Positions 1 through 5,780 of a stretch of DNA of 5,822 nucleotides are shown one piece after another. Position numbers and translations under genes: made by a program. This DNA is from Thermodesulfovibrionales bacterium (GTDB taxonomy: Bacteria; Nitrospirota; Thermodesulfovibrionia; Thermodesulfovibrionales; SM23-35). The stretch spans positions 1 through 5,822 of the forward strand of contig JAGUWT010000201.1 of NCBI GenBank assembly GCA_020062205.1, in the 5' to 3' direction. Position 1 is the first letter of the stretch; every line of letters starts with the position of its first letter. Under the pieces are notes generated by a model. That model did not search any database, was not told where the DNA came from, and saw only the letters and a program-made list of their open reading frames with translations.

Positions 1-573
1 AAATCTCATGACAGGGTCATGGTTGTCGAGGTAATGGGTAGATTTGTTGGGTGGATTGCTTTACATTCAGGAATCTCAGGCTCAGCCGATGTAATCCTCA
101 TACCTGAAATCCCATTTGATATTGAGAAGGTCTGTAACAAGATAAGACAGCTTGCACTTATTGGTCAGGATTATGCCATTGTTGTTGTAGCTGAGGGAGC
201 TAAACCAATAGGCGGTGATATAACCGTAGTGGAAGGGAAAAGGCCTGGTGAGGAGGTTCGGCTTGGTGGAATCGGAAAAAAAGTATCAGAAGAAATTAGA
301 CGCAGGACAGGAAAAGAGACGAGGGACATCGTCTTAGGTCATCTGCAAAGAGGAGGGGCACCAACCACCTTTGATAGGCTCCTTTCATTGAGATTTGGTA
401 CGGCAGCAGTTCGGTTTATTGAGGAGAAAAGATTTAGGACCATGGTTGCACTTCATGGAACCGACATCCATGCTGTGCCTATTGAAAACGCAATCGGCCA
501 AACGAAATCCGTCCATCTGGATTGTGATATCATTAAGACAGCAAAGTCGCTGGGCATCAGTTTTGGAGACTAA
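1..573 (+). CDS. pfkA: 6-phosphofructokinase, C-terminal part (5' end outside window)
   Basis: Phosphorylates fructose 6-phosphate to fructose 1,6-bisphosphate in cytoplasmic glycolysis. The frame is open from base 1, so the gene starts upstream; 190 residues and a TAA stop are visible. An ATG at 19 lies inside the conserved VVEVMGR segment and is not the start. Visible family landmarks (fragment numbering) are SHDR (2-5), VEVMGR (9-14; the MGR loop binds the sugar phosphate), AIVVVAEG (Glu65) and TRDIVLGHLQRGGAPT (Arg108, His114, Arg117). These match the fructose 6-phosphate-binding residues known from E. coli PfkA. The C-terminus ending GISFGD resembles the 'mixed' ATP/PPi-PFK subgroup of about 340-360 residues, so roughly 150-170 residues are probably missing. 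The residues that decide between ATP and pyrophosphate as donor lie upstream, so a PPi-dependent enzyme (pfp) cannot be excluded. It is convergent with the pst operon and shows no functional link to it. Confidence 0.93.
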   Translation, partial: KSHDRVMVVEVMGRFVGWIALHSGISGSADVILIPEIPFDIEKVCNKIRQLALIGQDYAIVVVAEGAKPIGGDITVVEGKRPGEEVRLGGIGKKVSEEIRRRTGKETRDIVLGHLQRGGAPTTFDRLLSLRFGTAAVRFIEEKRFRTMVALHGTDIHAVPIENAIGQTKSVHLDCDIIKTAKSLGISFGD

Positions 574-593
574 TTTAAGGTTAGAACTCTCCC

Positions 594-734
594 TAATGTA
601 GTGTCTCTGGATTAGCTTTACAATGTTGTCATTCCCGCTTGTCGGGAATCCTTCTTATACAGGGGATAGATTCCGAACAAGTCGGAATGACAGCAGTTGC
701 ACATATGTAAAGATTTGTTGGAGACACTACACTA
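594..734. repeat. Nested imperfect inverted repeat between convergent genes (MITE-like or bidirectional terminator)
   Basis: Two outer arms pair in register. TGTAGTGTCTC at 597-607 is the exact reverse complement of GAGACACTACA at 721-731, and CTTTACA at 616-622 pairs with TGTAAAG at 706-712. Each side has exactly 8 unpaired bases between the two arms. The pairing extends with one mismatch to TA at 594-595 and 733-734. The REP-like double hairpin (627-692) sits inside. It fills most of the 209-base gap between the phosphofructokinase stop and the phoU stop, so it could end transcription from both sides, but no clear T-run follows any stem. No obvious target-site duplication flanks it. A small non-autonomous transposon remnant is an inference from the terminal inverted repeats. 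Confidence 0.7.
627..692. repeat. REP-like double-hairpin element, copy 1
   Basis: The element begins TGTCATTC and ends GAATGACA. Its left half contains the hairpin ATTCCCG-CTTGT-CGGGAAT (631-649) and its right half ATTCCGA-ACAAG-TCGGAAT (670-688), each with a perfect 7-bp stem and a 5-base loop. The two loops are reverse complements. The first 30 bases (627-656) are identical to 4796-4825 in the pstS-pstC gap. The spacer between the halves (657-668) is 12 bases. Similar TGTCATTCC palindromes occur in many copies in various bacterial genomes; membership of that class is from general knowledge, not a search. Confidence 0.85.
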
Positions 735-735
735 A

Positions 736-748
736 CAGACACTGTCTG
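736..748. other. 13-bp perfect palindrome in the intergenic region
   Basis: CAGACA-C-TGTCTG is a perfect inverted repeat with a single central base, just outside the larger inverted repeat and 34 bases from the stop codon of the distal phoU. It could be a protein-binding site, part of the 3' structure of the pst transcript, or chance. A one-base loop cannot form a normal RNA hairpin without opening the inner pairs, and no T-run follows. Confidence 0.35.
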
Positions 749-782
749 ATAAAGTCCTACTTCTGAAGATTTAAAAATCATG

Positions 783-1448
783 CTATTCATTCCCTTGAAT
801 CTCCGTATGCCTGATCATCTTCCCCTGGCAGAGATAAATGACCATTTCAGCTATATTCGTTGCATGGTCTGCAATGCGTTCGAGATATTTTGCAACATAG
901 GTAATTCTCATAGCTCTGGATATAGTAGCTGGATCTTGAATCATGTACAGGAGGAGTTCGTTAAATACCTGCACTGTTAATTGATCTACTTCATTATCCC
1001 TCTTGATGACTTCATAGGGCAGGTTTGTGCACTCTCTCACAAGGGCATCAAGAGAATCTCTTACCATGCCCTCTGTTATTTCTGCCATCCTTGGTATATC
1101 GATGTATGGCTTCAATTGAGGTTCATCGTTTAATTCAAGTGCTCTTTCAGCAACGTTGACTGCTAAGTCTCCCATTCGCTCAAGATCAGTCGTTATCTTC
1201 ATTGCTATTGTTATGAACCTGAGGTCTCTTGCCTTTGGTTGTCTGAGGGCTATCAGCCGTATACATTCTTCATCTATTTCAACATCGAGTGCATTGAGTT
1301 GATGGTCTTTTTTAATAATTTCACGCGCAAGGTCGCTGTTTCTGTCAACGAGTGACTGTACAGACATATGGATAGCGGTTTCGACCAGCGAGCCAAGTTT
1401 TAATATCTTTTCTTTAAGTGCTCTTAACTCCTCGTCAAATATCGCCAA
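783..1448 (-). CDS. phoU: Phosphate transport system regulator PhoU, second (distal) copy
   Basis: A cytoplasmic all-helical regulator that, in characterised members, links the Pst transporter to the PhoR sensor and limits phosphate uptake. At 221 residues it is close to the usual family length. It shows both PhoU repeats: residues 48-101 with INALD-type and ARDLRFIT motifs ending in DLERMGDLAVNVAE (88-101), and the second ending YLERIADHATNIAE (188-201). The E-x3-D pairs (Glu90/Asp94, Glu190/Asp194) are the residues that bind metal clusters in solved PhoU structures. The start is TTG at 1448, supported by AAGGAG six bases upstream and by residue-for-residue alignment with the neighbouring PhoU from Met1. 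By hand count about 70% of residues match that copy without gaps; differences concentrate in the second half and in the short tail. It is the last gene of the operon, 12 bases after the first phoU, and ends in TAG. Confidence 0.95.
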   Translation of the reverse strand: MAIFDEELRALKEKILKLGSLVETAIHMSVQSLVDRNSDLAREIIKKDHQLNALDVEIDEECIRLIALRQPKARDLRFITIAMKITTDLERMGDLAVNVAERALELNDEPQLKPYIDIPRMAEITEGMVRDSLDALVRECTNLPYEVIKRDNEVDQLTVQVFNELLLYMIQDPATISRAMRITYVAKYLERIADHATNIAEMVIYLCQGKMIRHTEIQGNE

Positions 1449-1454
1449 CCAGAT

Positions 1455-1460
1455 CTCCTT
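1455..1460 (-). promoter_or_regulatory. Ribosome binding site AAGGAG for distal phoU (TTG start)
   Basis: AAGGAG on the - strand directly follows the TAA stop of the upstream phoU and lies six bases before the TTG at 1448. No ATG or GTG is available at this position, so this site decides the start. It suggests re-initiation or independent loading of ribosomes for the second PhoU. Confidence 0.85.
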
Positions 1461-2135
1461 TTAAGACTTTAAAGAATCCTCTGAAGGTGTCATATGTCTA
1501 ATGATCTTCCCCTTGCACATGTAAATAACCATCTCTGCAATATTCGTTGCGTGGTCTGCAATACGTTCAAGATATTTTGCAATATATGTTCTCTTTACCG
1601 CCAGAGTGATGATCTTTGGATCCTGAATCATGAGGGAAAGGAGCTCCTCGAAGTTCTTTACTGTGAGGTCATCCACTTCATCATCTCTCTTTATAACTTC
1701 ATAGGGTAAACGAGAGCATCCTGTGACATAGGCATCAAGGACATCTTTTACCATTGACTGGCTGATTTCAGCCATCTTTGGGATGTTTACAAAAGGTTTT
1801 AACTGGGGTTGTTCATTTAGTTCAAGTGTCCTCTCGGCGATGTTGACGGCAAGATCTCCCATTCGCTCAAGGTCAGTCGTTATCTTCATTGCTGTAGTAA
1901 TGAATCTGAGGTCTCTTGCCATTGGTTGCCTGAGAGCAATCAGTCTTACACACTCTTCATCGATTTTTACGTCGAGTGCATTAATGAGATGATCCCTTTT
2001 AATAACTTCTTGAGCAAGTTCGCTGTCACGCTCTATAAGGGCCTTCACAGAGTCGCGTATTGCATCCTCAACCATACTGCCGAGCTTCAAAATCCTCTCT
2101 CTCAGTTCCTTTAACTCATCATCAAAAATTGTCAT
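1461..2135 (-). CDS. phoU: Phosphate transport system regulator PhoU, first (proximal) copy
   Basis: 224-residue PhoU, the usual partner of PstB at the inner face of the membrane and a negative modulator of the Pho response. Key segments are ALDVKIDEECVRLIALRQ (53-70), ARDLRFIT (73-80), DLERMGDLAVNIAE (88-101) and YLERIADHATNIAE (188-201). Both PhoU domains and their metal-binding acidic pairs are therefore present. The ATG at 2135 shares its A with the TAA of pstB (TAATG), which points to translational coupling; an AGGGAG at 2145-2150 inside the end of pstB lies nine bases upstream. The C-terminal tail (MTPSEDSLKS) differs completely from that of the second copy. Both copies look intact, so neither is an obvious pseudogene. 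Which of the two talks to the sensor kinase cannot be read from the sequence. Confidence 0.96.
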   Translation of the reverse strand: MTIFDDELKELRERILKLGSMVEDAIRDSVKALIERDSELAQEVIKRDHLINALDVKIDEECVRLIALRQPMARDLRFITTAMKITTDLERMGDLAVNIAERTLELNEQPQLKPFVNIPKMAEISQSMVKDVLDAYVTGCSRLPYEVIKRDDEVDDLTVKNFEELLSLMIQDPKIITLAVKRTYIAKYLERIADHATNIAEMVIYMCKGKIIRHMTPSEDSLKS

Positions 2136-2899
2136 TATCCGAATCTCCCTGTGATATATTCTTCTGTAAGTTTATTATGCGGATTCACAAATATAGTATC
2201 TGTTTCTCCAAACTCAATCATTTCCCCGAGGTACATAAATGCTGTATATTCAGAAATTCTCGCTGCTTGCTGCATGTTATGGGTTACAATGATGATCGTA
2301 ACAGTTTTCTGTAATTGCTGGAGTAAATTTTCTATATTAGCTGTTGATATAGGATCTAATGCCGAGGTTGGTTCATCGAACAGAATGACTTCCGGTTCCT
2401 GCGCAAGTGACCTTGCAATACAGAGCCTTTGCATCTGACCTCCGGACAGACTGAGACCCGACTCATTCAGCTTATCCCTCACCTCTTTCCACAAATCGGC
2501 TCTGACGAGGGCGTTTTCAACAATTTCATCAAGCTGACTTTTCTTTTTAATACCCTTGAGCTTCGGTCCGTATGCAACATTTTCATATACTGAGCTTGGA
2601 AAGGGATTCGGCTTCTGGAAGACCATGCCGACCCTCCGTCTCAACTCGATCACATCAGTGTCTTTATGATAAATATCCACACCCTGAAAGAGTACCTGAC
2701 CTTCAACCCTCGAAGTCGTAATGAGGTCATTCATCCTGTTTAAAGACCTCAGGAGAGTGGTTTTCCCACAACCAGAGGGTCCTATGATCGCCGTAATCTT
2801 ATTGGCTTCGATAGGAAGCTTTATATTATTTACGGCCTTGAAATTGCCATAGTAAATGCTGAAATCGTTTATTGTAAATATGCTTTTATCGTTTACCAT
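2135..2899 (-). CDS. pstB: Phosphate import ATP-binding protein PstB
   Basis: The ATPase of the PstSCAB transporter; it dimerises on the cytoplasmic side and powers phosphate import (EC 7.3.2.1). At 254 residues it has the standard PstB length. All ABC motifs are present: Walker A GPSGCGKTT (40-48), Q-loop VFQKPNPFP (93-101), signature LSGGQMQRL (151-159), Walker B VILFDEPTSALDP (171-183) and the switch histidine in VTHNMQQAARIS (His207). LNRMNDLI after Walker A, VFQKPNPFP, and the ending TEEYITGRFG are hallmarks of PstB rather than of other ABC importers. The signature has Met where many PstBs have Gln (LSGGQQQRL), a minor variation. The ATG at 2899 overlaps the end of pstA by seven bases, and its stop overlaps the phoU start by one, so translation is probably coupled on both sides. 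Confidence 0.98.
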   Translation of the reverse strand: MVNDKSIFTINDFSIYYGNFKAVNNIKLPIEANKITAIIGPSGCGKTTLLRSLNRMNDLITTSRVEGQVLFQGVDIYHKDTDVIELRRRVGMVFQKPNPFPSSVYENVAYGPKLKGIKKKSQLDEIVENALVRADLWKEVRDKLNESGLSLSGGQMQRLCIARSLAQEPEVILFDEPTSALDPISTANIENLLQQLQKTVTIIIVTHNMQQAARISEYTAFMYLGEMIEFGETDTIFVNPHNKLTEEYITGRFG

Positions 2900-3792
2900 G
2901 CCTTCTTCTTTCTCTGCCGTGAACGTAGAATGATTCCCAGAAGGTTCATCCCCAAAACTAAAACAATCAATGTTAAAGCAGTTCCGTATTGTATTGGTCT
3001 CGTCTCCTCTATATGCGTTCCTGCAGTGGCGAGAACGTAAATATGGTAAGGCAGGGCCATGACAGGCTCAAACAGCGATTGTGGAACTCCGGGAGTAAAA
3101 AAGGCGGCAGCGGTAAACATTATGGGAGCAGTTTCACCTGAAACCTTTGCTGTACCTAATATGGAGCCTGTAAGGATTCCTGGCATTGCAGTAGGTAGAA
3201 CCACCTTTCTGATCGTCTGCCATTTCGTAGCACCACATGCGAATGACGCCTCTTTGAAGCTGTTTGGGACAGCCTTAATCGCCTCTTCCGAGGTCGAAAT
3301 GATATATGGCAGAACCATAATGGCGAGCGTCAGCGATCCTGCAAGCAGGCTCATGCCGAAATTGAATGCCACAACAAAAACAGCGAGGCCGAAAAGTCCA
3401 AAGACAACCGACGGCACACCCGCAAGGGTATATATAGACATCATAACCATATTCAGTATTAATCCCGGTTTTGCATATTCGGACAAAAAAATGGCTGTTG
3501 TAACGCCTATTGGTATGATGATGATCATACAGAAAACGGTCAACGCTACGGTCCCGATGATCACAGGGAAAATACCGCCTTTTGTCATGGCGTCCACAGG
3601 AGGTTGTGTGATAAATTCCCAGCTCAAAACATGGATGCCGTTATATGCGACAAAAAATAGGATGACGAAAAGGGTTATCGCCCCTGCAAAGCCTAACATT
3701 CTGATAAGCGAGAGGAAGAACCCCTGCTTAAGGTTAAACCTTTTTTTACGGACCAGCATAAAAGGTTTATGGATGCTTTCCGTGTCCTGCAT
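2893..3792 (-). CDS. pstA: Phosphate ABC transporter permease PstA
   Basis: Inner-membrane permease that pairs with PstC to form the phosphate channel. The 299-residue protein has a basic N-terminus (VRKKRFNLKQ), six plausible hydrophobic spans and a charged C-terminal end (RSRQRKKKAW), which suits a cytoplasmic tail. The EAA loop that docks onto PstB is clear at about residues 168-196 (EEAIKAVPNSFKEASFACGATKWQTIRKVVLP), followed by the permease motif GILTGSILGTAKVSGETAPIMFTA, typical of PstA. Start choice: an ATG at 3792 overlaps the pstC stop by one base (TGATG). A GTG three bases upstream at 3795 would give one more residue and a four-base overlap (GTGA). A GGGGA serves either, six bases from the GTG and nine from the ATG. 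I prefer the ATG but the two cannot be separated firmly. Confidence 0.96.
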   Translation of the reverse strand: MQDTESIHKPFMLVRKKRFNLKQGFFLSLIRMLGFAGAITLFVILFFVAYNGIHVLSWEFITQPPVDAMTKGGIFPVIIGTVALTVFCMIIIIPIGVTTAIFLSEYAKPGLILNMVMMSIYTLAGVPSVVFGLFGLAVFVVAFNFGMSLLAGSLTLAIMVLPYIISTSEEAIKAVPNSFKEASFACGATKWQTIRKVVLPTAMPGILTGSILGTAKVSGETAPIMFTAAAFFTPGVPQSLFEPVMALPYHIYVLATAGTHIEETRPIQYGTALTLIVLVLGMNLLGIILRSRQRKKKAW

Positions 3793-4778
3793 CACACTTT
3801 TTCCCCGATTCTTACTGCCCTGTATTTTTTCGATATGAAGTCCGAGATGAGACTCAACACAAAGGTGATAAGAAAAAGGATCGCACCTACACCAAACAGG
3901 GCGTGATAGTGAAGGCTCTGGTAAGGCGCCTCGGCCATCTCTGCAGCAATAGCCGCAGGCATTGGCCTGGCAGCATCAAATATCCAGTGGGGAACAACGG
4001 CTGCACCTCCTGCTACCATCAGGACAATCATGGTCTCGCCGATGATCGTCCCAATACCGAGAATCACTGCAACACTTAATCCGGACACAGAAGCCGGTAT
4101 AACCACTTTCCAGATTGTTTCCCATTTATCCGCTCCAAGGGAGTACGACGCCTCCCGATAGGTTCGGGGGACTGCAGTCAGCGCATCCTCCGCAATGCTG
4201 GAAATAACCGGTATCGCCCTTACCATGAGCATTAGGGCTGCTGTGGATATGTTCAACCCTGATGCAATAAATAATTTGTCATAACAGAAATCGGCAAGGG
4301 TTGTCGAGATAAACGGGATGTTTGTGCTCTTCAAAAGTTCAGGCAGCTTTTCTGAAAGAATCGGGGAGAGCCAGTTTGAAAGGATAGGTGCAATCACTAC
4401 CATTCCGAAAAAGGCGAGGACAACTGACGGGAAACTCGCCAGCATCTCTATGAGCGGCTTAAGGAATTCCTTAACCCTATGATTAGCAACCTCTGCTATG
4501 TAAACGGCAGTTCCCAGCCCTAACGGTATAGCCATAATGGCAGTAATCAGAGTTACGGCTAACGTGCCCATAATGAGCGGCCACATACCGAAACTTGGAG
4601 GGTCATAGGTAGGGTACCATGCCGAGCCGAAAATGACCTGTAAAGCACCTGCCTTGTAAAAGATCTGAAATGCCTCTTTAAAAAGAAAGAAGCCTATCAA
4701 TAAAAGAACTATTACCGATACAAGCCCTATCGAGCTAACAACGAATTCAACAGCTTTTTCCTTTGTCTGCCATTTCAA
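3792..4778 (-). CDS. pstC: Phosphate ABC transporter permease PstC
   Basis: Inner-membrane permease partner of PstA. With a TTG start at 4778 the protein has 328 residues, a normal PstC length. It begins MKWQTKEKAVEF and goes straight into the first membrane span (about 10-32). Further spans lie near 67-95, 107-133, 173-193, 223-248 and 291-313. The EAA loop is at 197-222 (EDALTAVPRTYREASYSLGADKWETI), followed by GTIIGETMIVLMVAGGAA, a PstC signature. The frame stays open upstream to a TTG at 4904, but those 42 extra residues are encoded by the REP-like repeat and are unlike PstC, so I excluded them. The start is unusual: every in-frame candidate near the expected position is TTG, and the only nearby ATG (4773) is out of frame. 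An AAAGAG eight bases upstream is a weak ribosome binding site. The gene ends TGA, overlapping pstA. Confidence 0.93.
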   Translation of the reverse strand: MKWQTKEKAVEFVVSSIGLVSVIVLLLIGFFLFKEAFQIFYKAGALQVIFGSAWYPTYDPPSFGMWPLIMGTLAVTLITAIMAIPLGLGTAVYIAEVANHRVKEFLKPLIEMLASFPSVVLAFFGMVVIAPILSNWLSPILSEKLPELLKSTNIPFISTTLADFCYDKLFIASGLNISTAALMLMVRAIPVISSIAEDALTAVPRTYREASYSLGADKWETIWKVVIPASVSGLSVAVILGIGTIIGETMIVLMVAGGAAVVPHWIFDAARPMPAAIAAEMAEAPYQSLHYHALFGVGAILFLITFVLSLISDFISKKYRAVRIGEKV

Positions 4779-4786
4779 GGTGAAAA

Positions 4787-4792
4787 CTCTTT
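4787..4792 (-). promoter_or_regulatory. Probable weak ribosome binding site for pstC (TTG start)
   Basis: AAAGAG on the - strand lies eight bases before the TTG at 4778 and just after the last hairpin of the REP-like element. Its match to the Shine-Dalgarno consensus is poor, much weaker than AAGGAGG before pstS. It fits the TTG better than the out-of-frame ATG at 4773, which would be 13 bases away. A rival AGAAG precedes the TTG at 4904 at a similar distance. Confidence 0.4.
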
Positions 4793-4795
4793 CTC

Positions 4796-4891
4796 TGTCA
4801 TTCCCGCTTGTCGGGAATCCTTCTTCAGTCCTTTTTAACAAAAGGGTTAAAGTATTGTTTCCGGAAAGATTCTGGACAAGCCAGAATGACA
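4796..4891. repeat. REP-like double-hairpin element, copy 2, in the pstS-pstC gap
   Basis: It begins TGTCATTC and ends GAATGACA like the copy at 627-692, in the same orientation, and its first 30 bases are identical to that copy. Hairpins are ATTCCCG-CTTGT-CGGGAAT (4800-4818) and ATTCTGG-ACAAG-CCAGAAT (4869-4887). The spacer between the halves is longer (4826-4867, 42 bases) and carries its own small hairpin CCTTTT-TAAC-AAAAGG (4830-4845) and the palindrome TTTCCGGAAA (4858-4867). The element is transcribed with the operon and lies outside both flanking genes if pstC starts at 4778. Confidence 0.87.
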
Positions 4892-4897
4892 ATACTT
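4850..4897 (-). promoter_or_regulatory. Long stem-loop after pstS, candidate mRNA-stabilising structure or attenuator
   Basis: AAGTATTGT at 4850-4858 is the exact reverse complement of ACAATACTT at 4889-4897, giving a 9-bp stem that encloses the right-hand REP-like hairpin (4869-4887). In the pst transcript it starts about 33 bases after the pstS stop. No T-run follows, so it is a poor intrinsic terminator. A role in protecting the pstS 3' end or lowering read-through is an inference, by analogy with the REP sequence between malE and malF in E. coli. Confidence 0.55.
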
Positions 4898-4929
4898 GAT
4901 TCAAAAATATCTTCTACTAATGTTGCAGC

Positions 4930-5742
4930 TTATTTTATGCTCACGTATTTTACTTCATTTACGATCTTCTGTCCCTCTTTTGAGAGCATGAAATCGATGA
5001 ACGTAGCGATTACTCCAGATGGTTTTCCATTCGTATACATAAACAACGGTCTTGCGATAGGCCAAAAGCCATCGCGTACACTGTTTGCAGAAGCAGTCTT
5101 TCCATCGACATTAAGAACCTTGACCGATTTCTCAATATATCCGATTCCGATATATCCGATTGCATATTTATTCTGTGCTACAGTCTGAACAGCCTGCCCA
5201 TTGGATGCGACAAGAAGTGCATCAGGTCTTACCTTATCGCCTTTCAGAATCTTTTCCTCCCATACTTCGTATGTCCCGGAGCTTGTGTCTCTCGAAACAA
5301 CAGATATGGGTCTGTCAGGCCCGCCGAATTCTTTCCATCTCTTGATCCTGCCGTTATAAATATCCCGTAACTGCTCTATGGTGATATCGTTGATCTTCAT
5401 GGACGGATGGACAACCGGGACAATTCCGTCGAGTGCAACTTTATGGCTGGTAAGGGTTACATTCTTTTCCTTTGCGGTTGCCACTTCCTTATCCTTTGCC
5501 TCGCGCGAGCTTGTTGCAATGTTGGTTGTCCCGTCCATAAGCGCCTTGATGCCGGTTCCGGAACCGCTCCCTGAGACGAACACCTTTACCGACGGGTTCT
5601 TTTTCATGAATACCTCGGCTGCCTTCTGTGCAATGGGCAGGACAGTTGTAGAACCGTCAATTCTAAGTTCCTCTGCAAATGTGAGACCTGCAAGTGAGCA
5701 AACGAAGAAAACAGAAAATAAGAATGTCGCAAGTTTCTTCAT
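4930..5742 (-). CDS. pstS: Phosphate-binding protein PstS (periplasmic, with signal peptide)
   Basis: Extracytoplasmic binding protein that delivers phosphate to PstCA. Its 270 residues match the shorter PstS family, not the roughly 345-residue E. coli type. A Sec signal peptide is plain: MKK, a hydrophobic core (4-20) and a likely cut after TFA at 23; no lipobox cysteine is at the cut, so it is probably soluble in the periplasm. Phosphate-contact segments follow: DGSTTV (29-34), SGSGSGTG (57-64), SSR (78-80), DG (105-106) and SRDTSSGTYEVW (150-161). The stretch AIGYIGIGYIE (194-204) is a common PstS motif; here it is encoded by a near-perfect 15-base tandem repeat. The ATG at 5742 is fixed by AAGGAGG six bases upstream. 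It is first in the operon and separated from pstC by 151 structured bases. Substrate specificity for phosphate is inferred from family and operon context. Confidence 0.97.
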   Translation of the reverse strand: MKKLATFLFSVFFVCSLAGLTFAEELRIDGSTTVLPIAQKAAEVFMKKNPSVKVFVSGSGSGTGIKALMDGTTNIATSSREAKDKEVATAKEKNVTLTSHKVALDGIVPVVHPSMKINDITIEQLRDIYNGRIKRWKEFGGPDRPISVVSRDTSSGTYEVWEEKILKGDKVRPDALLVASNGQAVQTVAQNKYAIGYIGIGYIEKSVKVLNVDGKTASANSVRDGFWPIARPLFMYTNGKPSGVIATFIDFMLSKEGQKIVNEVKYVSIK

Positions 5743-5748
5743 AATTTT

Positions 5749-5755
5749 CCTCCTT
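5749..5755 (-). promoter_or_regulatory. Strong ribosome binding site AAGGAGG for pstS
   Basis: AAGGAGG on the - strand, six bases before the ATG at 5742, is an essentially full Shine-Dalgarno match. It is the strongest in the operon, in keeping with the need for a molar excess of binding protein over permease. Confidence 0.9.
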
Positions 5756-5780
5756 ATATGTTTTAACGTATTGTCAAAAC

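Noticed and set aside
395..601. A 68-codon open frame on the + strand overlapping the phosphofructokinase end
   Set aside because: Out of frame inside conserved phosphofructokinase sequence, with no ribosome binding site or family resemblance.
631..656. Intrinsic terminator for phosphofructokinase at the first REP-like hairpin
   Set aside because: The 7-bp stem is followed by CCTTCTTATAC, not a T-run, so it is at best a weak terminator; not listed as one.
3059..3838. A 259-codon open frame on the + strand
   Set aside because: It lies antisense to pstA, which has clear permease motifs and operon context; its own translation is low in recognisable features and is a mirror of the pstA codon pattern.
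627..4891. CRISPR array or direct repeats flanking a transposon
   Set aside because: Only two copies about 4.2 kb apart, palindromic, with ordinary housekeeping operon genes between them and no cas or transposase genes.
4779..4904. N-terminal extension of PstC by 42 residues
   Set aside because: Encoded by the REP-like element and its hairpins; sequence is not PstC-like, and the family normally starts shortly before the first membrane span. Kept only as a finding to test.
5135..5161. 15-base tandem repeat (ATATATCCGATT twice)
   Set aside because: Encodes the normal PstS motif AIGYIGIGYIE, which is repetitive at protein level; no need for a separate repeat feature.
5772..5777. TTGACA as the -35 box of a pstS promoter
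   Set aside because: A consensus-spaced -10 would fall on the AAGGAGG ribosome binding site and no TATAAT-like hexamer is there; TATAAG occurs only 13 bases away.
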